Assembly: GCA_902494465.1 (NCBI GenBank)
Contig: CABUTH010000007.1
Coordinates: forward strand, 1-24,790
Direction of reading: 5' to 3'
DNA from: an uncultured Collinsella sp.
GTDB lineage: Bacteria > Actinomycetota > Coriobacteriia > Coriobacteriales > Coriobacteriaceae
Length of the DNA stretch: 24,790 nt
The position numbers and the translations under genes are program-made. The stretch's first letter is position 1. Each line of letters opens with the position of its first letter. Below, piece after piece: positions 24,353-24,790 of the stretch. Under the pieces are notes generated by a model, which did no database searches, was not told the origin of the DNA, and was given only the letters and a program-made list of their open reading frames with translations.

Positions 24353-24790
24353 TTGAAGACTGTTCATGTTGCCGCTGGGATCATTCGCAAGGAAGAATCT
24401 GACGAGCTGCTTGCCGTGCAGCGCGGCTATGGCGACATGCAGGGACTTTGGGAGTTTCCCGGTGGCAAGCTCATGCGCGGCGAGTCGCCCGAGGACGCTG
24501 TACGCCGCGAGCTCATGGAAGAACTGCAGGTAAAAGTCACCAACCTGCGCGATTTCTATACCGTTGAGTACGACTACCCCGACTTTCATCTCTCCATGGA
24601 GTGTTACTACTGCTCGCTCGCCGATGAATCCGATGAGCCTCAGAAGCACGACCGCCAGCTCGATATCCGCTGGATTCCGCGCGCCTCGCTTGCCACGGTG
24701 GAATGGATGCCCGCCGACAAGGGGCTTATCGATGCCCTGATTGAGCTGAAGGAAGATCGGCTTGAGGCTAACGCCGCCAACGACACCGAG
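24353..24790 (+). CDS. NUDIX hydrolase, MutT-like (partial, runs off the window)
   Basis: The first 146 codons are open to the window edge. The NUDIX box is at residues 38-60, with GGKLMRGE, then RELMEELQV; the usual Gly near the end of the box is Gln here. WEFPGGKL and the later IRWIPRASL fit the MutT/CTP-pyrophosphohydrolase type, which removes oxidised nucleotides such as 8-oxo-dGTP. The start is a TTG at 24353 with AGAGGA six bases upstream; an ATG just before it is in a frame that stops at once. It is divergent from the ABC operon. The family's usual length is about 130-150 residues, so little is missing. Confidence 0.88.
   Translation, partial: MKTVHVAAGIIRKEESDELLAVQRGYGDMQGLWEFPGGKLMRGESPEDAVRRELMEELQVKVTNLRDFYTVEYDYPDFHLSMECYYCSLADESDEPQKHDRQLDIRWIPRASLATVEWMPADKGLIDALIELKEDRLEANAANDTE

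Noticed and set aside
24290..24649. Minus-strand open frame over the NUDIX gene
   Set aside because: The plus strand encodes a clear NUDIX box and has a ribosome site; the antisense frame shows no family feature.

Overview
The window looks like a chromosomal stretch of a high-GC gut actinobacterium of the class Coriobacteriia, most likely Collinsella or a close relative. I base this on G+C-rich codon use, membrane-bound LuxR-type regulators next to catabolic genes, agmatine/putrescine metabolism and short GC-rich hairpin terminators. The assignment is from pattern recognition, not a database match.

Layout. Positions 93-1643 (-) encode an AlbA/Schlafen-type ATP-binding regulator whose promoter carries two palindromes 21 bp apart. 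Positions 1834-2955 (-) encode a first agmatine deiminase, divergent from a soluble LuxR regulator at 3137-3937 (+). A MATE exporter (4075-5457) and a YtcJ-like amidohydrolase (5545-7173) follow on the minus strand. Next come a membrane LuxR regulator (7489-8481, -), a divergent 63-residue ORF (8610-8801, +) and an APC permease (8837-10246, -). The core of the window is a polyamine cluster read right to left: putrescine carbamoyltransferase (13939-15012), APC antiporter (12366-13805) and a second agmatine deiminase (10792-11997). It is divergent from a membrane LuxR regulator (15343-16308, +). This is the aguR / aguB-aguD-aguA order known from lactic acid bacteria, but no carbamate kinase (aguC) is in the window. 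The gaps between these genes are 130-540 bp and packed with hairpins. One, just upstream of the second permease, looks like a transcription attenuator.

Positions 16403-20855 are visibly richer in A/T and are flanked by two ~130-bp direct copies of the end of the membrane luxR gene plus its terminators. The segment holds three minus-strand genes: a LuxR-like regulator with two membrane-plus-HTH modules, a permease-ATPase fusion ABC transporter, and a small secreted protein. Downstream of them is an evenly spaced array of four 15-18 bp repeats in alternating orientation. To the right come a MITE-like imperfect palindrome, a BceAB-like ABC transporter (21219-24204, -) and the start of a NUDIX (MutT-like) gene that runs off the window (24353 onward, +).

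How it works together (inference): agmatine enters in exchange for putrescine through an APC antiporter, is deiminated to N-carbamoylputrescine, and is phosphorolysed to putrescine and carbamoyl phosphate. A 12-bp palindrome (ACCGTGAACGGT and variants) lies upstream of the first agmatine deiminase, between ptcA and its luxR, and upstream of the amidohydrolase. It could tie the three loci into one regulon.
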